From: [Flexibacter] sp. ATCC 35103
GTDB lineage: Bacteria > Bacteroidota > Bacteroidia > Flavobacteriales > Flavobacteriaceae
Direction of reading: 5' to 3'
DNA: 64,000 nt
Assembly (NCBI RefSeq): GCF_001975985.1
Contig: NZ_MTQF01000006.1
Span: 62,001-126,000 of the forward strand
The notes beneath the pieces are model-generated. The model worked only from the letters and a program-made list of their open reading frames with translations, had not been told where the DNA came from and did not search any database. Below, piece by piece: positions 47,448-56,805 of this stretch; the stretch's first letter is position 1; every line of letters starts with the position of its first letter. The position numbers were made by a program, and so were the translations under genes.

Positions 47448-48365
47448 TTATTTGTTTTCTATTAATCCTTTTAAAACTTCTTCAGAGATTGTGGTAATCG
47501 TTCCGTGTTTATGACCTTCTGGAAGACTTATTTTTGAGGAAACATCTTCAAAATGTGCAAAATCTGATGTGCTTAAAGCTTTATAATTTTTTGAACCGTA
47601 ATTATCATAATATAACAGCCAATTTTTTCCCACTTTTACTACTGTTGGTCCTTCTGATAAATATTCTGTTAATGGTTCTGAACTTTTACTGAATGGTCCT
47701 AAAGGTGATTTTCCAAAAGCTACTTTTATATTTCGCATGGGTCTTGTGTTGTCTTTTAAAACCAAAACATACTCTTTTTTGCCTTTTTTTACAATCACAC
47801 AATCGATGACACTAAAACCAGGTTCGTAATATAATTTCGTATCTGAGAAAGTTTTAAAATCCTTCGTCGTTACATAATACATTCTGTGGTTGTTTTTCTC
47901 TTCTTCTACTCCTTTTTCAAATCGAAACGGAATCGTTGATGCCCAAATAATAATGTATTCTTTTTCGACATCATCATAAAAAATTTCCGGTGCCCAAACA
48001 TTTACGACTTCCGGTTCATTTTTCATTACGGGAATATATTCTTGTTGTGACCAATGAATCAAATCTTTAGAACTGGCATATCCAAAACCGTTTCCACCTT
48101 TCCAGTCTGTCGTCCAAACCATGTGATATATTCCGTCAGCTCCTTTTGTGATAGAAGGATCTCGCATGATTTTGCTTGCACCAATTTCAGGTTTCAAAAA
48201 AGATCCTTCAAGTCCTTTCCAGTTGTAACCGTCTTCGCTGTACGCCAGATATAAACCTTCGGTTGCAGGTTCTCTGAAAGACGTGAACAGATAAATTTCT
48301 TTCTTTTTCTGCGAATAAGAAATTGCAAAAACAAAAAGGATTATTATGATGAATGTTTTTTTCAT
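47448..48365 (-). CDS. GH43-like five-bladed beta-propeller glycosidase
   Basis: 305 residues, signal peptide (KTFIIIILFVFAISYS-Q). The short single-domain propeller shows the GH43 triad pattern: Asp in KIMRDPSI (base), an acidic residue in VWAPEIFYD (usually Asp, here Glu) and Glu in LSEGPTVVK (acid). It is clan GH-F-like (GH43/GH32/GH117 type). GH43 members in pectin loci are mostly alpha-L-arabinofuranosidases or exo-beta-1,3-galactosidases. It sits between the propeller protein and GH28 and should work in the periplasm on arabinan or galactan decorations. The Asp-to-Glu change in the middle motif leaves some doubt on family and activity. Confidence 0.72.
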   Translation of the reverse strand: MKKTFIIIILFVFAISYSQKKKEIYLFTSFREPATEGLYLAYSEDGYNWKGLEGSFLKPEIGASKIMRDPSITKGADGIYHMVWTTDWKGGNGFGYASSKDLIHWSQQEYIPVMKNEPEVVNVWAPEIFYDDVEKEYIIIWASTIPFRFEKGVEEEKNNHRMYYVTTKDFKTFSDTKLYYEPGFSVIDCVIVKKGKKEYVLVLKDNTRPMRNIKVAFGKSPLGPFSKSSEPLTEYLSEGPTVVKVGKNWLLYYDNYGSKNYKALSTSDFAHFEDVSSKISLPEGHKHGTITTISEEVLKGLIENK

Positions 48366-48422
48366 GTTGTATTCTCTTTAATCTTTCAAAGTTTAAAACT
48401 TTAAAAGATGTCCCACCAATTT

Positions 48423-49997
48423 TTATTCTGAAATTGCTTTTTTATCTAAATCTTTTCCTTTTTTAACTGTCGTTGTTACGTTGTTAAAGACATTGTTTTT
48501 CAGGAAAATATTCTTTGTTTCTTTTCCATCGGCTTCAATAAAAATATCAGTTGCATTAAATGGAAAATTATTATTAATCATCATATTCGAAACGTTCTCC
48601 AGCTTAATCACCGGAATTCCTTTTACCGGAGTTGAGGAACCTACATTATCTAAAATAATATTTTTAGAATCTGATATTTTAAAAGAAGAACCTATTGTGG
48701 CATTTACTTTTACATCATGAAATTCTACCTCTGTTGCTGTGTTTAAAGTAAAACCTTCTTTACCATCCATATTGATATTTGAGAAAGTTATGTTTTGAAT
48801 TGGCATTTCTGTAATTCCTAAAATTTGTCCTGCTTTGTTAACATTCGAACCCGTAATATTACTCATATGAATATTTCTGAAAATAGGGGTTTTTTCAGTT
48901 ACGGGTTCTACTTTGGTATCTTTATCATAAAAAAGACTCAATACAATTGCTTCTTCCTTAATATTTTTCATTACAATATTATCTATTCGAATATCTTCTA
49001 CAACACCACCGCGTCCACGAGCTGCTTTTATACGGATTCCGCGATCTGTACCGTCAAAAACACAATTTGAAATCGTTACTTTTTTGATTCCGCCAGACAT
49101 TTCACTTCCAATTACAACTCCGCCATGACCGCTTAACATTGTACAATTGGTAATCGTAACATTCTCTGTGGGTCTTGCATATTTACGGCCGTCTTCGTCC
49201 CTGCCGGATTTGATCGTAATACAATCATCACCAACACTAATATGACAATTCGAAATGTGAACATTTTTACACGAAGAAGGATTTATTCCGTCTGTATTTG
49301 GCGAATGCGGATTAAAAATGGTGACTCCTGTTACGGTTACATTATCACAAAATTCAGGATTTATGGTCCAAAATGGAGAGTTTTGGAATGTAACGCCTTC
49401 GATCAAAATATTTTTACAGCCGTATGCCTGAAAAAAAGAGGGCCTGAAAAACTTTTTATCAATCGTTCTTTTGTAATAATCAGAATAAACAATTCCCTGA
49501 TTTTGTTCGTCCCACATTTTTTGATATTTCGTTAGGGCGATTGGTCCTTTTGCGGTTTCGATTCGGTATACTTCATTCCACCATGCTTTTCCTTGTCCGT
49601 CGATTACGCCTCTTCCTTTTATGGTAATATTCTCTGCATCTTTTGCATAAAATAATGGGGAGAAAGATTTCATTACCAATCCTTCATAACGCATTTCTAC
49701 ATAAGGCAAATAATCATCAAAATTGTCTGAAAATTTTAATAATGCGCCTGAATCTAAATGAATCGTAATATTACTTTTTAGTTTTAAAGCGCCTGTTAGA
49801 TATTCTCCTGCAGGAAAAAAAATTGTTCCTCCACCATTTTTAGAAGCCTTTTCAATCGCATTCTGAATAGCTTCGGTGCATTTTATTCCTTTGTTGTTTC
49901 CGCCTTCGTTTAGGATATTCAACCAGCCATCGTTTGCAAAAGCGGTGTTGAATCCTGTGATGAAGCAGATTATGATTATTATTGATTTGATTTTCAT
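48423..49997 (-). CDS. GH28 polygalacturonase
   Basis: 524 residues, signal peptide ending NTAFA. A right-handed beta-helix with all GH28 signatures: NTDG at 234-237, GDD at 256-258, GHGG around His291 and RIK at 322-324, so the catalytic Asp236, Asp257 and Asp258 are present. The N-terminal cap has GGGTIFFPAGEYLTGALKLK. It should hydrolyse alpha-1,4-galacturonan or rhamnogalacturonan, probably in exo mode as for most SusCD-linked GH28 enzymes. It lies between GH43-like and GH140 genes. It supplies the backbone cut after the PL1 lyases. Confidence 0.93.
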   Translation of the reverse strand: MKIKSIIIIICFITGFNTAFANDGWLNILNEGGNNKGIKCTEAIQNAIEKASKNGGGTIFFPAGEYLTGALKLKSNITIHLDSGALLKFSDNFDDYLPYVEMRYEGLVMKSFSPLFYAKDAENITIKGRGVIDGQGKAWWNEVYRIETAKGPIALTKYQKMWDEQNQGIVYSDYYKRTIDKKFFRPSFFQAYGCKNILIEGVTFQNSPFWTINPEFCDNVTVTGVTIFNPHSPNTDGINPSSCKNVHISNCHISVGDDCITIKSGRDEDGRKYARPTENVTITNCTMLSGHGGVVIGSEMSGGIKKVTISNCVFDGTDRGIRIKAARGRGGVVEDIRIDNIVMKNIKEEAIVLSLFYDKDTKVEPVTEKTPIFRNIHMSNITGSNVNKAGQILGITEMPIQNITFSNINMDGKEGFTLNTATEVEFHDVKVNATIGSSFKISDSKNIILDNVGSSTPVKGIPVIKLENVSNMMINNNFPFNATDIFIEADGKETKNIFLKNNVFNNVTTTVKKGKDLDKKAISE

Positions 49998-50054
49998 TGT
50001 ATTTTTTGTTTCACGCAGATCTGGCAGATTGCGCGGATTTTTTATTCTCTTTTT

Positions 50055-50144
50055 ATGTCATTGCGAGGAACGAAGCAACCACATTTGCAATATCAATCTT
50101 TGTGGCTTGTTTTAGTGAGGTTGCTTCGTTCCTCGCAATGACAT
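50055..50144. repeat. Inverted repeat ATGTCATTGCGAGGAACGAA
   Basis: Perfect 26-bp arms at 50055-50080 and 50119-50144, ending 10 bases before the stop of the GH140 gene. The core GTCATTGCGAGGAACGAAGC is a repeat I recall from many Bacteroidota. A CACGCAGATCTGGCAGATT stretch lies beside it. Confidence 0.9.
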
Positions 50145-50153
50145 ACTTTGTTG

Positions 50154-51560
50154 TTACTTCGATTTCAATATCAAAACCCAGTCATTTCCATCTTTTTTAT
50201 CTCCTGAAGGCTGAAATTCCTGAACTCCTTTATTAGCAACAATGCCAATTTTTGTCTCTTTTCCGTTTCTTGGATTGTACCAGCTTGCGGCTACTTTGTC
50301 ACCGGAAATTTTTGCCATGTTTACAGCAATTTTTCTACCTGTATAAGTGTAAATGAGCGCATAATTATTTGCTCTTGTTGCTATTAGATAATCGTATTTT
50401 TCGCCTTGATTTGCGATTAAAGATTGATCCGGAACTCGGTCTAAATAAGAAAAACTCAACATTAATTTTTTAAAGTAAACCATTTGTTTTGCTCCTGGTG
50501 CATGAATCGCATTTGTCCATAATTCCTTGTTTCCGTAAGCCGGTTTATCGCCTTTTCTGAACATTTGCATTACAGCATTATGTCCGTAAGTATATCCTGC
50601 AGCTCCTGCAAAAACCGACCAATATCCGTAACGTCTTACGTCGTTATATGTCCATTTTGGTTGTAAAGTATCGTGTAGTCCATGCGGAATTCCTTCGTAT
50701 GATGGCTCTCCGTCAAGTGTTGGTTTTTTTGGTTTTAAAGTTAAATCTCTCTGAACGAATTTGTAATTGTCTTCTTTAAAAGAATTTTTCAATGTATCCT
50801 GATCGTATCTTCTGTGACCGGACTGAAACATATTAAAATCAAGCCAAGCAGCATTGTGATAATTCTCAGAAGAATCTGTTCTTCCAAAAGGGTGAAATGT
50901 TACTAATTGATCCGGATTATTTGTTTTCAAGGTACTTCCTATAGCATTCCAGATGTCCATGAATTCATTTCCGTGTGTATCTCCTCCGTTAAGCCAGATA
51001 ATATTGGTTCTGTTTTTATATCGGTTTGCTAAAAACTTAGCATATTCTGTTGCTTGTTCTTTGCTTACTTTATTTCCTTTTGAAACATTTGTTCCCCAAA
51101 CCGGAACCATTGCAACATAGATTCCGTTTTTCTGTGCCACATCCAAAGTATAATCAACGTGATCCCAATAATCGTATTCTTGCGGGTTCTTAAAATTATT
51201 TCCTGCTGTTATCAATGGTTTAGAAACATCTTCACTAATCAAAGCCATATCGCCATAAACATTGGTCACATTCAAGGTATGCAAAACCATGACCTGAACA
51301 ACATTGAATCCTTTATCTTTTCTATCTTTAAAATATTTCTCTACTCCTGCTCTGTCTAATTTTCCAAATGTTAACCAACCTGTATCTCCTAGCCAGAAAA
51401 ATGGTTTTTCATCTCCGGTTACGAAATAATGCTGGTTTTTTGAAACTTTAATTTTCGGCAAAGTGCCTTTTGTTTTTTCCGCAGATTGAGAATATCCGCT
51501 TTGCGCTGTTAGCAAAAAGCTTATACAAAGGGTGTATAGATATTTAATTTTCAGATTCAT
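50154..51560 (-). CDS. GH140-like (DUF4038) glycosidase, putative apiosidase
   Basis: 468 residues from the ATG at 51558-51560, which starts a signal peptide (IKYLYTLCISFLLTAQSGYS); the frame extends 14 codons upstream without a better start. The (beta/alpha)8 barrel of DUF4038 carries PFFWLGDTGWLTFG at its first strand. Asp194 in IIWLNGGDTHG and Glu285 in TLDGEPSYEG align by position with Asp187 and Glu284, which I recall as catalytic in the RG-II apiosidase BT1012. The C-terminal beta domain (SWYNPRNGKETKIG) is typical of the family. Apiose is nearly diagnostic of RG-II, so this is the best single clue that the locus reaches RG-II side chains. Other activities in the wider DUF4038 family are possible. 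Confidence 0.8.
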   Translation of the reverse strand: MNLKIKYLYTLCISFLLTAQSGYSQSAEKTKGTLPKIKVSKNQHYFVTGDEKPFFWLGDTGWLTFGKLDRAGVEKYFKDRKDKGFNVVQVMVLHTLNVTNVYGDMALISEDVSKPLITAGNNFKNPQEYDYWDHVDYTLDVAQKNGIYVAMVPVWGTNVSKGNKVSKEQATEYAKFLANRYKNRTNIIWLNGGDTHGNEFMDIWNAIGSTLKTNNPDQLVTFHPFGRTDSSENYHNAAWLDFNMFQSGHRRYDQDTLKNSFKEDNYKFVQRDLTLKPKKPTLDGEPSYEGIPHGLHDTLQPKWTYNDVRRYGYWSVFAGAAGYTYGHNAVMQMFRKGDKPAYGNKELWTNAIHAPGAKQMVYFKKLMLSFSYLDRVPDQSLIANQGEKYDYLIATRANNYALIYTYTGRKIAVNMAKISGDKVAASWYNPRNGKETKIGIVANKGVQEFQPSGDKKDGNDWVLILKSK

Positions 51561-51597
51561 TTTGGTTTGGTTTTGAATTATGTTTTTTGTTTTATTT

Positions 51598-51680
51598 GCC
51601 ACGAATTCACGAATTATTTTTTTATAATCTTTGTCTTTATTTCACGCAGATTTTGCAGATTTAATTCGTGAATTCGTGGC
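51598..51680. repeat. Inverted repeat GCCACGAATTCACGAATTA
   Basis: Perfect 19-bp arms at 51598-51616 and 51662-51680, with a TTTCACGCAGATTTTGCAGA block inside. The arms are identical to those of the element at 40575-40940. Confidence 0.9.
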
Positions 51681-51691
51681 TATCAAACTTT

Positions 51692-54600
51692 TTATTTCTT
51701 GACTACAAAAAGTACTTTTTCTTTTATTTCAGATTGTGGAATTACTACTGTTTTTCCTCCTTTTATGTTTGCTTTTTTAGTAAAATTTCCTGTTGTGGCG
51801 TTGATTGCGTATACTTCAAAATCTCCTTTGAAATCAGAAAGATCAACTGAAATTTCTTTTTCATTTTTGATGTAGAAAAGATAACTTTTTCCGCTATTTT
51901 CTAATGTCCATATATTGTCTGAAAACGTATTTCCGGCAACTAATTTCATTTCGCTTAAAGCGGAATAAAATACAGGAAGTTCAATTTTTGGAATATTTGG
52001 CAAAGAAGCTCCCGCCATTAATACCGGCCAACAAAATCTTGAAGATCCGTCTGTTGAATATAAAATGACTTTTTCAGGATACTTTTCGCGATATTCCCTA
52101 ACAGCACGATACACCTGATCGTCTGTTTCTTTTCCGGTTTTTAATTTTCTAGCGTGTTGTCTTGGTGCCAGATTTACTCCGCCTTGCGGTGCATATGCAG
52201 ATCCATCTTCTTTATAATACCAATAACGAATATCAATTGCGTCTACTGTTTTAGCTCTTTGTGCATCATTTAAAATAGCATCCTGAACATCTTTTGTGGC
52301 GCTTAATCCAATGATTGCTTTTTTACCGGTTTCGTCTTTCCATTTTTGAACTTCATCTATCCAAAACTGCATAAAGTGAAGTGGTCCTGTATATTCGGCA
52401 CTTGTTAACTGAATTACATTACTGTTTTCCTGAAAGTTTTCTAACGATTTACGGATAAATCCCTGATGTAATTTTCTTCTTGCCGGATTGGTCACATCAT
52501 AAAACTGTTCTGCCATAAAAATACGTTTGTCACCTGCATATGGCGGTGGTTCCGGAAAACCTGTACTGTTTATATTATTTGCAGAACGCCACGGTGAACT
52601 CGCCCAATGTGCTCCGGCTTCGATAATATTATGCTGAAAATATTGTTGATTGACTAACAATTGTCCTTTGGTTTCTGCCAAATCAGCAAAAAGTGATAAG
52701 CGTTCCCAATACCAATCATTAAATTTTGTCAGATCATATTTACTCAGCTGATCCCAGGCAAATTCCTGACCGCTTCTTGCAAACGGCTGTTCGTAAAATG
52801 GCGGCCAGACATCGGCATCAAAACGGCGGACTCTTTCGTGATCGTCCATTCTTCTTTCGTACCATAATCCGTAATTATGTTCTAAAGCCACCATATTATT
52901 GGCATTCAAATAATCTGTGACTTCGCTGATATTATCTGTAAATCCGGTTCCTGTTCTTCCCGGAACAAATCTTGTAACATCTGGCAATGCTTTAGAAATA
53001 TCACTATCTCTAAGACTTCCCCGCCACCACGGCACGCTTAATCTATTTCCGGCAATTACTTTATTATCATAAGTCAGCCAGCCATTTTTAGTGATTACTT
53101 TATTTTCTGAAACACTATTTTGTGTCGTATTTAATTTTAAATCATTGGCGTTTTTCAGACCTGAATTGTTCGTATCAATTGGATTTGATTTTGAAACTTC
53201 GGCAATCCATTCTAATAAACTTTTTTTTGGTTCATGTGAATTTTTGGTTAATTCCTGTGCCACTTCAACAGCTGGACTTGATGAAGGTTCTGAGCCTAAA
53301 TCATAAATAAACGGTTTTACAGGAAGTTCTCCTAAACGAGTTTCTAACTGTGCATAAAACAAACTTCTCGGACTGATATGACCGTTGACATCTTTCCAAT
53401 GTCCATCGCCAGCCATGATTCCGCCCCAAACTCCAAAAGCCCAGTTTTGCGCTGTTGGCGGACTATAACATTCTATTTTAGAAGCCGAAGTTTCCCAAAT
53501 AACGCTATTTGCAGCCGTCCAGCCTGCGCCTCTTCCGTTTTGTTCTCTGTTATTATAACTTAAAGCGTGTCCGTCTACATACGAAACATCAAATAAAACT
53601 CCGGTTGCCCAACTGCCAATGGCGCCGCTATTATTAAAAGGTAAATAAGATTGGCATTGAATAAATGCATTTGGACCTGTTGTTCCAAATCCGCCTACTG
53701 CAAAATCGTGATAACCGTATTCTGAATAGCAACGCTGAAACAAGGTTTGCTGCCCTTCGGTATAAAAAGTATGTCGCCTAAAACCGGCGATTTCAGAAAC
53801 TGGTTCTGTTGCGATACAATCTTCAACTGTAATTTGTTGTGCCGATTTTAATAACGCAACTGCTCCTCCGGCAAAATGTTTGAAATTAACTTGTTTGATC
53901 CATGCATTTTTTGTGTTTTCAATGCTAATTCCTAACCATCTGTGTTCTTCGTCTTTTGGTTTTGAAGTATCATAAGTTGATTTTAGCAGAATATTTTCAA
54001 TTCCGATTTGCTCGATTCTTCCCGGCCAAGTATATGTTGTAACTTTTGCAGTTCCGTAAACGTCATCCAAAGTCATTGTTAATGGCGCATTTAGTGTTAC
54101 TTCATTGCCATTAATTTTGGTTACGATTCTATTCCAGGTAATATCCCAATCATTTTTTTTCCAGCCAACCCAACCGGTTTCTGCACCAAAATCATCCATT
54201 TTTAACTCTTTAATCCAATTATCGGCTAAAAGTTTTGTAATGATAATTTCATCAAATGGTTTTAATTTTGAGACATTTTTTAACTGAATTGTTTTTGTTC
54301 CGAGTGGTGAATAAGTTGTATTGAATTCAAAAGTTTCGCCTAATTTTTTATCATCAATTCCTAAAACTCTAATGACAGCTTCTCTTTTTAATCCGGTTCC
54401 TAAAAGAATGGTTCCGGTTTCATTGTTTCCGCTTCCGCGTAAAACAACTCCTGATTTTTTAATGAATAATGTTCCGCTAATTTTAAAAGTTCCTTTGTCT
54501 AAAAGTACTGCACCTCGAAAACCTGATTTATTGGGTTTTAGATTACTAACATAATCAATCGCTGCCTGAATTTTTTGGGTTGCATCTTCTTCTTGTTTCG

Positions 54601-54850
54601 GAACAAAAATTTTATTCTCTACATTCGGAATCGCTTTTTCTGAAGCCATATATCCGGCATAAGAAAAGTCAGGAACCTGATTTCCTTTTGCGTCTGCTGT
54701 AAAAGAAAGTTTACCTTCTTTGGTTTTTACAATATCAGGAAATGAGTTTTGTGCTGTGATATTACTAATGCAAAAAAGCAAAGTAAAAGCAGACAAAATC
54801 ATTTTATCTTTTTGAAGAGGAATTATATTTTTTAGTTGGGTAAAATTCAT
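51692..54850 (-). CDS. Two-domain giant: pectate-lyase-like beta-helix fused to a TIM-barrel-like domain (DUF6298 type)
   Basis: 1052 residues with a signal peptide ending ISNITA-Q; a second ATG 16 codons in would also work. Residues about 35-560 are a right-handed parallel beta-helix of the pectate-lyase-3 type (AAIDYVSNLKPNKSGFRGAV, GTLFIKKSGVVLRGSGNNET, VNFKHFAGGAVALLKSAQQI, FQRCYSEYGYHDFAVG). After a Ser/Asn-rich linker (about 575-620), residues about 630-950 look like a glycosidase TIM barrel (MVALEHNYGLWYERRMDDHE, QLTSAEYTGPLHFMQFWIDE, TVDAIDIRYWYYKEDGS), followed by a beta domain. I recall such proteins as DUF6298 (possibly DUF4955) members of pectin loci. EYTG and DIRYWYYKED contain acidic residues that may be catalytic. 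No function is proven for either half. Confidence 0.6.
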   Translation of the reverse strand: MNFTQLKNIIPLQKDKMILSAFTLLFCISNITAQNSFPDIVKTKEGKLSFTADAKGNQVPDFSYAGYMASEKAIPNVENKIFVPKQEEDATQKIQAAIDYVSNLKPNKSGFRGAVLLDKGTFKISGTLFIKKSGVVLRGSGNNETGTILLGTGLKREAVIRVLGIDDKKLGETFEFNTTYSPLGTKTIQLKNVSKLKPFDEIIITKLLADNWIKELKMDDFGAETGWVGWKKNDWDITWNRIVTKINGNEVTLNAPLTMTLDDVYGTAKVTTYTWPGRIEQIGIENILLKSTYDTSKPKDEEHRWLGISIENTKNAWIKQVNFKHFAGGAVALLKSAQQITVEDCIATEPVSEIAGFRRHTFYTEGQQTLFQRCYSEYGYHDFAVGGFGTTGPNAFIQCQSYLPFNNSGAIGSWATGVLFDVSYVDGHALSYNNREQNGRGAGWTAANSVIWETSASKIECYSPPTAQNWAFGVWGGIMAGDGHWKDVNGHISPRSLFYAQLETRLGELPVKPFIYDLGSEPSSSPAVEVAQELTKNSHEPKKSLLEWIAEVSKSNPIDTNNSGLKNANDLKLNTTQNSVSENKVITKNGWLTYDNKVIAGNRLSVPWWRGSLRDSDISKALPDVTRFVPGRTGTGFTDNISEVTDYLNANNMVALEHNYGLWYERRMDDHERVRRFDADVWPPFYEQPFARSGQEFAWDQLSKYDLTKFNDWYWERLSLFADLAETKGQLLVNQQYFQHNIIEAGAHWASSPWRSANNINSTGFPEPPPYAGDKRIFMAEQFYDVTNPARRKLHQGFIRKSLENFQENSNVIQLTSAEYTGPLHFMQFWIDEVQKWKDETGKKAIIGLSATKDVQDAILNDAQRAKTVDAIDIRYWYYKEDGSAYAPQGGVNLAPRQHARKLKTGKETDDQVYRAVREYREKYPEKVILYSTDGSSRFCWPVLMAGASLPNIPKIELPVFYSALSEMKLVAGNTFSDNIWTLENSGKSYLFYIKNEKEISVDLSDFKGDFEVYAINATTGNFTKKANIKGGKTVVIPQSEIKEKVLFVVKK

Positions 54851-54974
54851 TTTACTTTTAGCTTTTTCAAATTTTAGAATATAGGAAATAGAGTAAAGAA
54901 TATAGATCTTTCCAAAGCTAATCTATTTTTTTCTACTGTCTATTTTCTATATTCTTTATTCTATTCTCTAATTT

Positions 54975-56684
54975 TTACTGCAATAATCCCTTTGATAATT
55001 TCGATAATGTATCTGTATTATTTTCCGTTTTTGTCCAGTCTGTTTTAGATTTTGGATCTATACCGTTAAAATATTTTTCGATGTTGGTATATCCGTCTCC
55101 GTTTGAATCTTTATTGGCATCTGAAGCATCATTTGGATTTAATCCGAATTTTTTCTCCCAGGCATCCGGTATTCCGTCATTATCAGAATCTTTATAGGCT
55201 TTTCCTTTGTAAACAGGATAACCGCCAACCTGATCTGGATGGGTTATAATTCCTTTTTTATAGGAATCTGCGGGTAATCTTCTTTTAATGAATTCTTTGC
55301 CAATAGCATTTTCCAATCCGTCTTTAGTTTCAATTTTTCCGGTACGGACTTGTTTGATGATTCTTTCATCTACTGCATCTCTTTTTGGCAAAGTTGCGCC
55401 AACATTATTCAGTACAAATTCATACGCTTCTTCTGCTTTCATAATGGTGATATGTGGCATCGGGAATGCTTTCGGCTGTTTGATAAATTCTAAATACTCT
55501 TTAGTTTCAGCTTCTGATTGATCTTCTAATTGTACGCCACCATTCCAGTTATCTGCTGTAACTTCTGGTGAACCTACTATATAATTCCCGTCAACATAAG
55601 CTCTTCCATATGTTTTAGGTGTCATATATCCTGATTCAGGTTTTAAAATCCTGTATCGAATAGGCTGATCTGAAGGTGTGATTGGTCCGGGTTTAAAATA
55701 ATTATTGATGATATTAAACATCGAACGATAATCTCCTCCGTCAAGGGAACGATTCCACCAATTGAAGATGACATTATTTACGAAATTAAAGTCGCCATAC
55801 ATCCCGATAGAAGCATTTCTGGAGATATTATCAGCCCATAGATTTCTCATGAAAGTACTGTTTAATCCGCCAATAGTACTACCAAAAGCGTGATTGTAAG
55901 TATCTAAACCTTCAGACGAAATCGTATTTTGAATGGTAATATTACAAGCAGGCAATTTCTCTAATTTTGATTTGTCATTGGCTTGAAACTGATGTCTGTA
56001 TAAAGAGATATTTTCGTCTAATCCCCAGCTTACAGAGCAATGATCTACAATAATATTCCCAATTGGGTTTCCGCCCAGCGCATCATCTCTGCGGGTAACT
56101 TCTGTAGCACCTCTTCGAAAACGCATGTGCCTGATAATGACATCGTGTGTGTCGATTTCTAAAGTTTCTCCTGCAATACAAATTCCGTCACCAGGAGCTG
56201 TTTGTCCGGCAATGGTAACGTAAGGCGCACGCATGCTAATTCTCTTTTTTAGCTGAATAATTCCGGAAACATTAAACACAATTGTTCTTGCTCCAACGGC
56301 TTCACAAGCTTCACGAAAGGTACCTTTACCGCTGTCTTCTAAACTGGTAACTACAAATATTTTTCCGCCTCTTCCTCCCTGCGTAAATGCTCCTCCGCCT
56401 TCGGCACCGGGAAATGCAGGAATATCTGCCCAAACAAAATCTTTTGGATAAGATGCCCATGGTAAATAAGGTTTCCCAAGTTTTGCTTCGGCCTGAATAA
56501 TACTATAATTGGAAGTCCAGATTTCGTTTAACCTTTTCTCTTCATCTGCCAATAATGCATCGGCTTTTTCCTGAAGTGGTTTTGGAATCTGAGGATATTG
56601 GGCATACACTGATGAAAAAACGGAACAGAATGAAAATGCAATTAATGTTCGTTTCAGAATGCTGTGTGTAGAATTATTTTGCAT
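54975..56684 (-). CDS. PL1 pectate lyase with C-terminal calcium-binding repeats
   Basis: 569 residues, signal peptide ending SSVYA-Q. A helical segment (about 35-80) precedes the PL1 beta-helix (about 88-430) that opens AFPGAEGGGAFTQGGRGGK and contains TIAGQTAPGDGICIAG, RRDDALGGNPIGN, VDHCSVSWGLDENIS and WADNISRNASIGMYG. The C-terminus (about 495-545) has DSDNDGIPDAWE and DSNGDGYTNIE, thrombospondin-type-3-like calcium loops, as in other secreted Bacteroidota pectinases. It should cleave homogalacturonan by beta-elimination with calcium, at the cell surface or in the periplasm. A close relative lies at 57604, with a DUF3826 gene between them, so the pair arose by duplication. Confidence 0.92.
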   Translation of the reverse strand: MQNNSTHSILKRTLIAFSFCSVFSSVYAQYPQIPKPLQEKADALLADEEKRLNEIWTSNYSIIQAEAKLGKPYLPWASYPKDFVWADIPAFPGAEGGGAFTQGGRGGKIFVVTSLEDSGKGTFREACEAVGARTIVFNVSGIIQLKKRISMRAPYVTIAGQTAPGDGICIAGETLEIDTHDVIIRHMRFRRGATEVTRRDDALGGNPIGNIIVDHCSVSWGLDENISLYRHQFQANDKSKLEKLPACNITIQNTISSEGLDTYNHAFGSTIGGLNSTFMRNLWADNISRNASIGMYGDFNFVNNVIFNWWNRSLDGGDYRSMFNIINNYFKPGPITPSDQPIRYRILKPESGYMTPKTYGRAYVDGNYIVGSPEVTADNWNGGVQLEDQSEAETKEYLEFIKQPKAFPMPHITIMKAEEAYEFVLNNVGATLPKRDAVDERIIKQVRTGKIETKDGLENAIGKEFIKRRLPADSYKKGIITHPDQVGGYPVYKGKAYKDSDNDGIPDAWEKKFGLNPNDASDANKDSNGDGYTNIEKYFNGIDPKSKTDWTKTENNTDTLSKLSKGLLQ

Positions 56685-56709
56685 GAGGGTTGATATGTAA
56701 AGTTTTATG

Positions 56710-56762
56710 GTTTTCAGTCGCAGTCTCCGTATACATTGAAAACTGAGACTGCGACTGAAAAC
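56710..56762. repeat. Perfect 18-bp inverted repeat GTTTTCAGTCGCAGTCTC
   Basis: Arms at 56710-56727 and 56745-56762 lie between the DUF3826 gene and the following PL1. No T run follows on the minus strand, so a terminator role is doubtful. Confidence 0.75.
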
Positions 56763-56805
56763 TCCCTAACAGATTTTTAAAACCCATTAGTCCTAAAATT
56801 AGAAT

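Noticed and set aside
49876..50236. Two small plus-strand open frames around 50 kb
   Set aside because: They overlap the 3' end of GH140, the 5' end of GH28 and the palindrome at 50055-50144, and are by-products of these.
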